From Actimicrobium sp047621665 (GTDB lineage Bacteria > Pseudomonadota > Gammaproteobacteria > Burkholderiales > Burkholderiaceae_D): DNA of 64,000 nucleotides. Of the stretch, positions 36,204 through 44,276 are shown in pieces (the stretch's first letter is position 1; each line of letters starts with the position of its first letter). The stretch covers positions 1-64,000 of the forward strand of contig JBLHMB010000005.1 in assembly GCA_047621665.1 (NCBI GenBank), given 5' to 3'. A program made the position numbers and the translations under genes. The notes under the pieces are model-generated. The model had not been told where the DNA came from. It was given only the letters and a program-made list of their open reading frames with translations, and ran no database searches.

Positions 36204-36867
36204 GGTCGGGCAAAATACCGCCTTGCTTGATCCAGACCATACACCCCTGCGCACCGGCCTGCGCCTGCATGCTCGCCTCAGCAGGCAGACGTAACCAGGA
36301 ATGCAGCCCGAACACTTCACCACCTTCTTCAAGACTGCCCTCGAGCACTAGCAATTCCATGCCCTTCGGGCAGGCCTGACTGACCGTGGTACCCGCACTC
36401 CAGCGTTCAATCTGCACGACTTCGTGCTGATCAGCAAATAATGGCCGCACTGATACGCCGCTGAGGCCGGGCGCAGGCTGAAAGTCCTGCGGCCCGGCCG
36501 GCAACCGTACTTCGGTCCGGTCAGCCGGATCGAACTGCCTTAACTTCACGAGAATTGTGCAGCCCGGCCCGGAATGCGGCGTGTGCTGCGACGTCGGCGG
36601 ATTGCGCACATAGGTGCCGGCCGGACAATCCCCATGCTCGTCGCTGAAAACGCCGTCGAGCACGAGGAATTCCTCGCCACCACCATGCACATGCGCAGTG
36701 AACTGACTACCCGCGGCGTAGCGCACGATCGACGTGGCACGGGCCACTTCGTCACCGATGCGGTCGAGCATGCGACGCTCGATGCCGGCCACCGGCGACG
36801 CGACCCACGGCAATCGGGCCGCGTGGACAACAACGCGGCGACTAAAATCGGCATTGAGCTGCATCAT
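36184..36867 (-). CDS. Double-cupin (ChrR-like) protein
   Basis: The product has 227 residues and two cupin folds. The first has FTAHVHGGGEEFLVLDGVFS, with metal-binding His and Glu spaced as in ChrR-type cupins; the second, starting about residue 120, has the weaker ACPKGMELLVLEGSLEEGGE. ChrR proteins pair this fold with an N-terminal anti-sigma domain, which is absent here, so this is a free cupin of unknown substrate. It is two bases from the glutathione transferase gene on the same strand, a probable operon. Two adjacent ATGs are possible starts. Confidence 0.75.
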   Translation of the reverse strand: MMQLNADFSRRVVVHAARLPWVASPVAGIERRMLDRIGDEVARATSIVRYAAGSQFTAHVHGGGEEFLVLDGVFSDEHGDCPAGTYVRNPPTSQHTPHSGPGCTILVKLRQFDPADRTEVRLPAGPQDFQPAPGLSGVSVRPLFADQHEVVQIERWSAGTTVSQACPKGMELLVLEGSLEEGGEVFGLHSWLRLPAEASMQAQAGAQGCMVWIKQGGILPDLSAVDS

Positions 36868-36869
36868 GA

Positions 36870-37493
36870 TCAGGCCGCCTTGATGCTGGGACGCGCTGCA
36901 ATCCGCGCGCGCCAGGCGTGCAGGTTGGCCAGGTCAGCCGGAATCTTGATCTTCGCGAAGTCAGCAAAATTCAGACCCACGAAGGCGGTGATGTCGGCCA
37001 TTGAGAATGCTTCGCCGGCAAGATAGGGCTGGCTGCCCAATAAGCGGTCGAAGTACGCCATGCCGGCGAGTGCGCGGTCGCGACTTTTTTCGCCCCATTC
37101 GCGGTTCTGGTAAAGCTCGATTTTCGGGCCCAGGCCGGCAGTCCCGTGATGGAAATACGTGGCTACCGCATCCATCAGTTCGGCTTCAGCGCGGCGCTGC
37201 ATCATGTGGATCACGGCGCGCTGTTTCGGGCTGTTGCCGGTGAGGGTTGGCTCGCCGTCGAGATGATCGATGAATTCGGTGATCGCGGTGCACTCGGAAA
37301 TCATGGTGCCGTCATCAAGTTCGAGCACCGGAACGGCGGCTGCTGGATTTTTTGCCACGAAAGCCGGTAATCTGTGTTCGCCGGCCGGGACATTGACGGG
37401 AATGAATTCGACATGGTCGGTCATGCCTTTTTCGGCCAGTGCGATACGCACGCGGGCAGGGTTCGGAAACCCCTTGAAATCGTAAATTTTCAT
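36870..37493 (-). CDS. Glutathione S-transferase
   Basis: The product has 207 residues. The N-terminal thioredoxin fold starts MKIYDFKGFPNPARVRIALA, with the cis-Pro in AAAVPVLELDDGTMISECTA and the glutathione-binding ES variant (SEC). The C-terminal helical domain has YLAGEAFSMADITAFVGL, the usual N-capping motif. It conjugates or reduces with glutathione in the cytoplasm. The true substrate is unknown. It probably forms a two-gene operon with the cupin protein. Confidence 0.9.
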   Translation of the reverse strand: MKIYDFKGFPNPARVRIALAEKGMTDHVEFIPVNVPAGEHRLPAFVAKNPAAAVPVLELDDGTMISECTAITEFIDHLDGEPTLTGNSPKQRAVIHMMQRRAEAELMDAVATYFHHGTAGLGPKIELYQNREWGEKSRDRALAGMAYFDRLLGSQPYLAGEAFSMADITAFVGLNFADFAKIKIPADLANLHAWRARIAARPSIKAA

Positions 37494-37559
37494 TTTTTCA
37501 GCTCCGGTAAGTGGGCTGCAAAGTCTACAAGAATCTGCCTTCCGGCGTATGAGAGCCGA

Positions 37560-39092
37560 TTACAGCAGCTCCTCCGGTGCCAGCGGCGAAAGCAGCCAGA
37601 GGCCGAATTCGAACAGGCGGCTGACATCGGGCTCGCTGGTATAGATCACTTCGACACCCTCCTCGGTAGCCACCCATTCCAGCGCTCCGGTGCTGGCCGA
37701 CAGGCGCAACCGGTAGACACTTTCATCGTTATCCGCCCTGAGCAGACCATCGAGTTCGGCGGCCAGTTCCGGGCTGTCGATGACCAGTCCCATTTCGGTA
37801 TTCGTGAGCATTGAGCGCGCATCAAGATTGAGCGAACCAATGAAGACACGTCGCTGGTCAACCACCACCAACTTGGCATGCAGACTGGCATGCGACGAAC
37901 CGAACAGACCCAGGCGGTTACGTTTTTGGGTCGACCTCAGCTCATACAAATGCACGCCCATCTCCACCATCGGACGGCGATAACGTGCGTAGCCCAGATG
38001 CACCAGCGCCGAATCGTTGGCCGCCAGCGAATTGGTCAGCACCAGCATCCGGATACCGCGGTCTGCCAGTTGCTGCATCACCGCCATGCCAACCTCGCCG
38101 GGAACAAAATACGGCGAAATCACCGTGACGTCCGATTGCGCGCTTTCCATCAGACGTACGATACGGCTACCCACGGTTACGTCGATACCGGGCGTGCTGA
38201 GTCCGGCCACTTTGTCCGGCGAGTCGGCCACCACGCTGGCATTGGCCCAGGCCAGGGTCAGTTTGCCGGCATCGATCTCGCCGGCCAGCGCGGCATGACC
38301 GAGCGCGTCGTGCAGCCCGTCAGCAACCGGCAGGATGACGTCAGACGACGATGCCGGCGTGCCCTCCTCCTCAAGCCGGAACGTGGCAAAAGCACTAGCC
38401 GGATAGGCATAGTCACTGTTCCAGAAATCGTCGAAGACCGCTGACAGGGGTGCCACGATGGCACCAACGGCAAACACATCGAGATCAATGAAATTACTGG
38501 TCGCACTCTGCATGAAATATTCATTGCCGATATTGCGGCCACCGGTGATCGCCATCGCGTTGTCCGCCACGAACAGCTTGTTGTGCATACGGTGGTTGAC
38601 CCGATCAAGATCGCCCAGCGACGCCACTACACGGGTAAAGAGCGACGACCGGCCACCGGCAAACGGATTGAAGACGCGCACTTCGAAGTTCGGGTGGGCC
38701 GACAGCCGGGCCAGCAACTCGTCCTGTCCCTGGGTCGCAATATCATCAAGCAGTATGCGCACGCGCACGCCACGCAACGCTGCGGCCAGCAATTCGCGCC
38801 CGATCGCGCGGCCGGTTTCATCGCCATGGAACAGGTAGTACTGGACATCGAGCGTGCGCTCGGCGCGACGCGCCAGTGCGATACGGGTATCAAAAGCAAA
38901 ATTGCCGCTCGGCAGCAGCCTGAAACCGGACTGTTCACCCGCCGGCAGGGAGTCCCGCACGACGCGCCCGAGCCGGGTGTCGTGCGGTGTTGCCAGGGCC
39001 ACCGATGGCGTCCTGCGGACCTGTTCGGGCAGCGTGGCACAAGCGCTCAGAATCAACGTCAAACTGACCAGCAGCAGAAAATTTTTCATCAT
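37560..39092 (-). CDS. Phospholipase D-family lipoprotein (cardiolipin synthase-like)
   Basis: The product has 510 residues. A signal with lipobox SAC (about residue 17) is followed by LPEQVRR. Two HKD motifs are intact: HNKLFVADNAMAITGGRNIG (from H170) and HAKLVVVDQRRVFIGSLNLD (near 405). It resembles the YmdC/ClsC group, which makes or remodels phospholipids by phosphatidyl transfer, here anchored in the envelope. LDVQYYLFHGDETGRAIGRE is the N-terminal family pattern. It precedes the AsmA-like gene in sequence but is downstream in transcription (42 bases), so the two may be co-transcribed. Confidence 0.85.
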   Translation of the reverse strand: MMKNFLLLVSLTLILSACATLPEQVRRTPSVALATPHDTRLGRVVRDSLPAGEQSGFRLLPSGNFAFDTRIALARRAERTLDVQYYLFHGDETGRAIGRELLAAALRGVRVRILLDDIATQGQDELLARLSAHPNFEVRVFNPFAGGRSSLFTRVVASLGDLDRVNHRMHNKLFVADNAMAITGGRNIGNEYFMQSATSNFIDLDVFAVGAIVAPLSAVFDDFWNSDYAYPASAFATFRLEEEGTPASSSDVILPVADGLHDALGHAALAGEIDAGKLTLAWANASVVADSPDKVAGLSTPGIDVTVGSRIVRLMESAQSDVTVISPYFVPGEVGMAVMQQLADRGIRMLVLTNSLAANDSALVHLGYARYRRPMVEMGVHLYELRSTQKRNRLGLFGSSHASLHAKLVVVDQRRVFIGSLNLDARSMLTNTEMGLVIDSPELAAELDGLLRADNDESVYRLRLSASTGALEWVATEEGVEVIYTSEPDVSRLFEFGLWLLSPLAPEELL

Positions 39093-39134
39093 CGATGGAT
39101 TATGAAGATATTGAAAAAACAGTCGTCACGCCAG

Positions 39135-41078
39135 TCAAGGCGCGACGTAGCTGGTGCGGCGAACAGCGTCATTGAATACAGCCCGACAGGGATCGGTGCC
39201 CGGATTGGCACCATCCCACAATGCAGTACCGACCAGACTGAGGCCGCCCGTGGCAATCGCCGCACCGAGTCGCAGCAGCGCCGACGGCGATCCGGTCGGG
39301 TCGAGCCGCACTTGAGGGTTGACCAATGACCCCGTGACGCGGACGTCGCCGCTCAGTGTCGCCAGACCGAGTGCGATACCGGAACGGGCCCGTACGCGAC
39401 CGCTCAGGTCGAGTGTTTCTTCACGCAGGTCGACGACGCCACTGGTCAGCAATTGGCTAGCCTGGCTGCGCACACCGACCAGCGGACTGGCGGCAGCACG
39501 ACCATCGACAAATACCAGATTGGCAGCGGCGCATTCCAGTGCGATCCGGTCGTCGTTGCGTGCCGATAAAATCGGCAGCAGTCCGGTTAGTAACGCCTCG
39601 GCCGTCGCACCGGAACGGCTGGTGAGGGTGGCTGGCCCGAGCCGGAGTCGGACCGGGCCGGTCAGCGATGCCGCCATTTCTTTCACATTGTCGCCGTGGG
39701 CATCCACCAGCGCATCGATCTGCAGTGTGCCACCGGTCAGCGGCGCGCTGCCACCGGTGGCACTCACCCATTTCTGCAGCGAGACATCCTCCAGATGCAG
39801 CGCCATGTGCGCCTGCTTGCCGGCGGCCGTCAACCTGATGTCGCCGGTGGCACTGCCGCCGAGCAGGCTGGCCTTGATCCCGCTAAATTGCAGCCGGTCG
39901 CCATCGATCCGCATTGTGCTGCTGACATCGGTCAGTTCGATGCCCGGCCGGGTCCTCACGCTACCAATCCGCAGGGCGACGCTGCCCTGCATACCCGGCA
40001 TTGACGCCAGTGTGCGCCAGGCAAAGGGTTGCACGCGGAACAGCTTACCGGCGGGTTTTGGCGGTAATGGCGCACGCCCGGCATCAGCCATCAGTTCTAC
40101 CCAGTCCAGTCGCGGCGCCGATAACCGGGCATCAACGGTCGGCGGACTGGCGCCCGGATCCAGTCGCGCCGTACCAGTCACATGCAGCTTACCGAGGCGG
40201 AAATCAATCGCGCTGGCGCTCAGTTTGCCGCCTGCTTCGCGCAGGTCGGCATGCAGCGAAAGCGGCGCAATGGTGCGCAGGCCCGCATCGAGATTCATGA
40301 ACGCCAGCAAATCAGCGGGTCGCTGCGCTTCAACCTGCAACTTGACGGCGGCATTGGTCAGCACCGCCTGCAATGGCAAACGCCCCTCCACCGACACGCG
40401 CGCCGAGCCGGTCCGCACGGAAATGCTGCCGCTGGGCAGCACTGACAGCTCATCAAGCCGTGCACTGGCGATCAGTTCGCGCGTTTCACGACGCAACAGC
40501 GCCTCGACCTCGACCTCGCGCCAGCCCGGTTTGTTGTGCACGCTCAGGTTCGCGATCTGCGTGATGCCGCTATCGAATCGGACACCGCGATAACGTATGC
40601 TGGAGTCACGCACCTCGATCGCCGTCAGTTGGTCGAGATCCAGCGGCGACGTATCCGCCGGTAATGATGGCCAGCCCCGGCCGGTCGGGCCGTCACCACT
40701 TTGCTCCAGTTCCAACTGCGCGCCTTGCACCGTCAGCGCTGACAACTGCACCTGTCCGATCAGCAACGGCCACAGCGCCAGCCGGACCGAGACCTGCTCG
40801 GCCTGCAACAAATTTGCCGATCGGGCGCCGGCGGGGTTGGCGACCTGCACGCGATACGCGTCAATCCCGGGCTGCGGCAGCGCATGGACAGATAGCGCTC
40901 CGATATGCACGGCCCGCCCCGATGCTGCTGTGGCGCGCTGCTCGAGCCAATTGACCCAGCGCGACGGGTCGGACACAACATGCGACACAAATGCCACCGC
41001 GCCGGCCAGCAACAACGCGATAAGCGCGCTGATGACAGCGTAGCGGGGAATGTCGAGCGAAATTCCGGGTAAGCGCAT
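39135..41078 (-). CDS. AsmA-family envelope protein
   Basis: The product has 647 residues. One N-terminal membrane helix (about 13-33) is followed by WLEQRATAASGRAVHIGALS and long beta-rich AsmA repeats (LALWPLLIGQVQLSALTVQG, DIRLTAAGKQAHMALHLEDV, DLSGRVRARSGIALGLATLS). AsmA-like proteins span the periplasm and are implicated in phospholipid transfer to the outer membrane. The neighbouring phospholipase D-like lipoprotein fits a lipid-related role. A second AsmA homologue lies at 57.3 kb. Confidence 0.85.
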   Translation of the reverse strand: MRLPGISLDIPRYAVISALIALLLAGAVAFVSHVVSDPSRWVNWLEQRATAASGRAVHIGALSVHALPQPGIDAYRVQVANPAGARSANLLQAEQVSVRLALWPLLIGQVQLSALTVQGAQLELEQSGDGPTGRGWPSLPADTSPLDLDQLTAIEVRDSSIRYRGVRFDSGITQIANLSVHNKPGWREVEVEALLRRETRELIASARLDELSVLPSGSISVRTGSARVSVEGRLPLQAVLTNAAVKLQVEAQRPADLLAFMNLDAGLRTIAPLSLHADLREAGGKLSASAIDFRLGKLHVTGTARLDPGASPPTVDARLSAPRLDWVELMADAGRAPLPPKPAGKLFRVQPFAWRTLASMPGMQGSVALRIGSVRTRPGIELTDVSSTMRIDGDRLQFSGIKASLLGGSATGDIRLTAAGKQAHMALHLEDVSLQKWVSATGGSAPLTGGTLQIDALVDAHGDNVKEMAASLTGPVRLRLGPATLTSRSGATAEALLTGLLPILSARNDDRIALECAAANLVFVDGRAAASPLVGVRSQASQLLTSGVVDLREETLDLSGRVRARSGIALGLATLSGDVRVTGSLVNPQVRLDPTGSPSALLRLGAAIATGGLSLVGTALWDGANPGTDPCRAVFNDAVRRTSYVAP

Positions 41079-41150
41079 GGATGTTTTTTCATTGCATAAG
41101 AATCACCAAGTCTATCCGACCTGACGAGGGCAACGCGTGTCAAATAACAA

Positions 41151-41185
41151 GTGCCCGCCCGGCGCTTGATGCGCAGGGCGGGCAC
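41151..41185 (-). terminator. Probable terminator after csbD
   Basis: A perfect 10-bp inverted repeat (GTGCCCGCCC at 41151-41160, GGGCGGGCAC at 41176-41185) lies 37 bases after the csbD stop. On the reverse strand the hairpin is followed by the T-rich TTGTTATTTG, a weak but usable tract. Confidence 0.6.
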
Positions 41186-41221
41186 GCGGGGAACACCAGG
41201 CGCGGGGATCGCCGGCGAAGA

Positions 41222-41401
41222 TTACTTGGTCTTATCCTCGATGAATTCTTCGGCATCGCCAAGGCCCTTTTGTGCCTTGCCTTCGACCTGCTTGCCGAGT
41301 CCTTTCGCTTGCTGTTCCTTGTTGCCGGTCAGCTTGCCTGCTTCTTCCTGAAGCTTGCCTGCGAGGTCTTTGATTTCACCAGTTACTTGATTTTTGTTCA
41401 T
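41222..41401 (-). CDS. CsbD-family stress protein
   Basis: The product has 59 residues: MNKNQVTGEIKDLAGKLQEE and KQVEGKAQKGLGDAEEFIED fit the CsbD family, small highly charged proteins induced by general stress with unknown biochemical function. AGGAG lies seven bases before the ATG. It is a single-gene unit with its own hairpin terminator. Confidence 0.9.
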   Translation of the reverse strand: MNKNQVTGEIKDLAGKLQEEAGKLTGNKEQQAKGLGKQVEGKAQKGLGDAEEFIEDKTK

Positions 41402-41635
41402 GAGGATTCTCCTGAAATGGGTGGAAAAGCAGTCTGCCCGGCTGCGGCTGCGGCGTGGCGGCTGCGAGCTAAACAGTACGGTGCGCGATAAAGCCGATCT
41501 GTGCGTTGCCCCGCTTATTGCGTACGCTTGCGGCGACGTGACCCGATACGGCACTATCGCGCCGTTGCCTGCGCTACACTGCGCGCTGATTTGCGGCTGT
41601 CTTCCCGATACGCGCATCGCTTTCTGACTGCACTC

Positions 41636-42055
41636 ATGGCCAAACCCAAGTCCCGCGATAAATTTACCCTGATCGCTACCGGGCTGATCATTTTCCTGCT
41701 GGTGGCGTCCTTTGCTGCCGTTTGGTTTTATGGGAACGAGCGGGGCAAGACCTCCCTGCGCCAGAACTACACGGTAGTCGGACCACTGATCGTGAGAACC
41801 GATGAGTATTCGGTTGGCACCCGCATGGCACTGGAAACCAGTGCCGAGAATGCCGAGTGGGCCAGCAAGAACCAACCCGCCATCCGCGCAGTAATCGAAA
41901 CGACGCTGCGTTCGCTTGATGCCCGGCAGGTGCATCTTCCGGGTGGCCTGGCCGCCTTGCAGGTCGCCCTGACAGCCGCCGTCAACAAGGGTATGAAAAC
42001 CGACAAGGTCGAACAAATTCTGCTGACGGATTTCCTGCTGCAAACTGGCGTGTAG
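41636..42055 (+). CDS. FliL-like single-pass membrane protein, outside any flagellar cluster
   Basis: The product has 139 residues: a short cytoplasmic start (MAKPKSRDK), one membrane helix (about 10-32), then a periplasmic domain. PLIVRTDEYSVGTRMALETS and VNKGMKTDKVEQILLTDFLL resemble FliL, where the domain ends in a short strand at the C-terminus (LTDFLLQTGV). FliL tunes stator function in flagella. No flagellar genes are near, so the role is uncertain. It is 25 bases upstream of the DUF1653 gene. Confidence 0.6.
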   Translation: MAKPKSRDKFTLIATGLIIFLLVASFAAVWFYGNERGKTSLRQNYTVVGPLIVRTDEYSVGTRMALETSAENAEWASKNQPAIRAVIETTLRSLDARQVHLPGGLAALQVALTAAVNKGMKTDKVEQILLTDFLLQTGV

Positions 42056-42080
42056 TGCCCTTCACTTCAGGAGACTTGCG

Positions 42081-42269
42081 ATGCACTATCGACATTACAA
42101 AGGCGGCATCTACGAGCTGATTGGCCCCGCGACGCTGGAATCGGATTTGACCCCGATGATTGTCTACCGTGCAGCTGACGGCTCGCTGTGGATCAGGCCG
42201 GCCACGGTGTTCAACGAACTGGTGGAAGTGGAGGGTGTTTGGGTGCCGCGCTTTGCTCCCATCGAATAG
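42081..42269 (+). CDS. DUF1653 protein
   Basis: The product has 62 residues: HYRHYKGGIYELIGPATLES and SLWIRPATVFNELVEV match the DUF1653 fold, a small SH3-like barrel of unknown function. CAGGAGACTTG precedes the ATG. It is probably co-transcribed with the FliL-like gene. Confidence 0.85.
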   Translation: MHYRHYKGGIYELIGPATLESDLTPMIVYRAADGSLWIRPATVFNELVEVEGVWVPRFAPIE

Positions 42270-42657
42270 TCACTTTATGAAGATGCGCAGACACCGCCAT
42301 CACGTTAAAAGCGTCATGAACAAATCCTTGCTTATTCCCGGGTAGAGATCGTGCTGAAAATGTGTGAAATCACCGGCACGACAACTATTAAAAAAATACA
42401 CGTAATCAATCACCGCACTCACTGGCAGCACGACACAGCTATTTTCCAGCACCAATATTGTCGCAAATGGCGGTGACGTTCCCGGCCACGTCTCCGTCTC
42501 AGCTTTACCAGAGCCGACAACTGATGCCCTGATGCCGGGTAGCCTTGGCCTGATGGCACGTCAGGCCAAGCATGCTCAATCTTTCTGCGCCCCGTCTGCT
42601 CCGTCGGCAGACGGATTTTTTCCGCCCTGATTTTCGGGCTTCTGCTACAGTCCCGCC
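42270..42657. other. Intergenic region with two hairpins before rsuA
   Basis: This 388-base gap holds no gene I can support. A perfect 10-bp inverted repeat, CTTGGCCTGA (42544-42553) with TCAGGCCAAG (42561-42570), has no T tract and so may be an RNA structure or a binding site. A second hairpin nearer to rsuA is a terminator (separate entry). Confidence 0.5.
42592..42621 (+). terminator. Rho-independent terminator before rsuA
   Basis: An 8-bp stem, CCGTCTGC (42592-42599) with GCAGACGG (42607-42614), is followed by ATTTTTT. It ends about 36 bases before the rsuA start. It would stop transcripts coming from the DUF1653 side, or act as an attenuator for rsuA. Confidence 0.7.
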
Positions 42658-43374
42658 ATGAAAAAACTGACCCTCGACCGACTCCTGCAATCGCAGGGAT
42701 TCGGCACCCGCAAATGGTGCCGCCAATTGATCGACGACGGCGAAGTGTCGGTTGCCGGCACTGTCGTGACCGACTACCGCACTGCATTCGATACCGATGG
42801 CCTGACGTTCCAGCTGTTCGGCGAGGACTGGGATTTCCACGAGCACGTCTTCGTGGCACTGCACAAACCGCCAAATTTCGAATGCTCGCGCAAGCCCAGC
42901 CATCATCCGGGCGTGCTGAGCATCCTGCCGGAAAATTTTACCTGGCGCGACGTGCAGCCGGTCGGCCGGCTCGATCACGACACCACCGGCTTGCTGCTGA
43001 TGTCGGACCATGGTCCGTTCATTCATTCACAGTCATCACCGAAATCACATATCCCGAAAGTGTATGTCGCGACCACCGCAGAACCGGTCACGCCGGAACT
43101 GGTGGCGCTGTTGCTGGCCGGTGTGCAGTTGCATGACGAACCGGCACCGCTGGCAGCGGTTCGCTGCAGCATGGTTGACAGTCACCGGATCGAAATCGTA
43201 CTCGAACAAGGCAAATACCATCAGGTCAAGCGCATGCTGGCGGCGGCCGGCAATCATTGCGCGGCACTACAGCGGGTAGCAATCGGTCAGCTGACGCTGG
43301 AAGGCCTGGGGCTGGAAGAGGGCGAGTGGTGTTATCTCGATGCAACCGAACTGGCGTTGCTTGTCGCCGGTTGA
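42658..43374 (+). CDS. rsuA: 16S rRNA pseudouridine synthase RsuA-type
   Basis: The product has 238 residues. An N-terminal S4 domain (LDRLLQSQGFGTRKWCRQLI) is followed by the catalytic domain, with HKPPNFECSRKPSHHPGVLS, active-site Asp in GRLDHDTTGLLLMSDHG and PKSHIPKVYVATT. It converts a uridine of 16S rRNA to pseudouridine (U516 in E. coli). Motif details favour RsuA over the related RluE/F enzymes. Confidence 0.88.
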   Translation: MKKLTLDRLLQSQGFGTRKWCRQLIDDGEVSVAGTVVTDYRTAFDTDGLTFQLFGEDWDFHEHVFVALHKPPNFECSRKPSHHPGVLSILPENFTWRDVQPVGRLDHDTTGLLLMSDHGPFIHSQSSPKSHIPKVYVATTAEPVTPELVALLLAGVQLHDEPAPLAAVRCSMVDSHRIEIVLEQGKYHQVKRMLAAAGNHCAALQRVAIGQLTLEGLGLEEGEWCYLDATELALLVAG

Positions 43375-43386
43375 TGTACTTCCGTA

Positions 43387-43992
43387 CTAGGGCATCAGCC
43401 GCATTAGCCGCATCTCGATATCGAGGTGGGTATGGATGGCAAGATCTTCTTCTTGCTGATGCGTCAGAGGGACACCACCTGCTTTGATCTTGTTGAGTGC
43501 GTCAATTTGTTCGCGACCATAAACAATCAACCCTTTGAGAACCACCATATTGCGGGCCTGCAGCTCTTTGATGGTGTCGAGTCTGGCCCGCTTTGCCGGA
43601 TCGGACCGGCTTTGCAATTCATCCATACGCAATGACATTGCCTCCACACCAAGCGCCGTTTGTGATTCTTTCAATGACCGGAATATAGCGCTGGCGGAGT
43701 CCTTGTACGGATCAATTTTCCGGCCACTTGCAGTACTTCTGCCCTGGCTTGCTCGTCGACTTTCCCTTTCAATAGCACCAGTGGTCTGCGCAAACAAGAT
43801 GTGCCGGACCGCCGAACTGCGCGCTGCGCTAACACCCGAAGTGCCACTGCTGAGCTGTTTTTTTCCGTGCGGCGCCAGTTCCGACTTGTTTTTCTCCGAT
43901 GGCGGCAGAGGGTCTGCTTTTTCTACCGGCTTGGCAGGACTAGCGCTGAGGATAGAGCGTACCTGTGCGTTCATGCGCGAAAAAAAAGCCAT
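43387..43992 (-). CDS. Unknown Ser-rich cytoplasmic protein
   Basis: The product has 201 residues from MAFFSRMNAQVRSILSASPA, with GGGAG before the ATG. The first 90 residues are rich in Ser, Lys and Pro (KKQLSSGTSGVSAARSSAVR), likely disordered. The second half is helical and charged (SLRMDELQSRSDPAKRARLD, LTHQQEEDLAIHTHLDIEMR). There is no signal peptide or membrane segment. I do not recognise a family. It is convergent with rsuA (12 bases between stops) and divergent from the chemoreceptor. A disordered polar N-terminus with a helical rest is also seen in type III effectors, but nothing nearby supports that. Confidence 0.6.
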   Translation of the reverse strand: MAFFSRMNAQVRSILSASPAKPVEKADPLPPSEKNKSELAPHGKKQLSSGTSGVSAARSSAVRHILFAQTTGAIERESRRASQGRSTASGRKIDPYKDSASAIFRSLKESQTALGVEAMSLRMDELQSRSDPAKRARLDTIKELQARNMVVLKGLIVYGREQIDALNKIKAGGVPLTHQQEEDLAIHTHLDIEMRLMRLMP

Positions 43993-44276
43993 GGTGCCAC
44001 TCCCGATAGCGTTGTCGTGTTGATGAGTGAACACCCGCAATGAATGATTCCAACAGGATTTTGTCAGCACTAAAATTCACATCCCTCGAAACAGCACCTC
44101 CAACATATATTTAGGAAATTGTTAATAGCCATGCTGTCGACGAGTTCTGGCTACCTCCCGACTCAAAAGCATATTTCCCGTGATAAATATTTCATAGAGT
44201 GTATATTTTCGGTCGCTATCATTAATGGTCGGATAGTTTGGCTGCAGTACAAAAAATAACCCTACGGAGACGCTCC

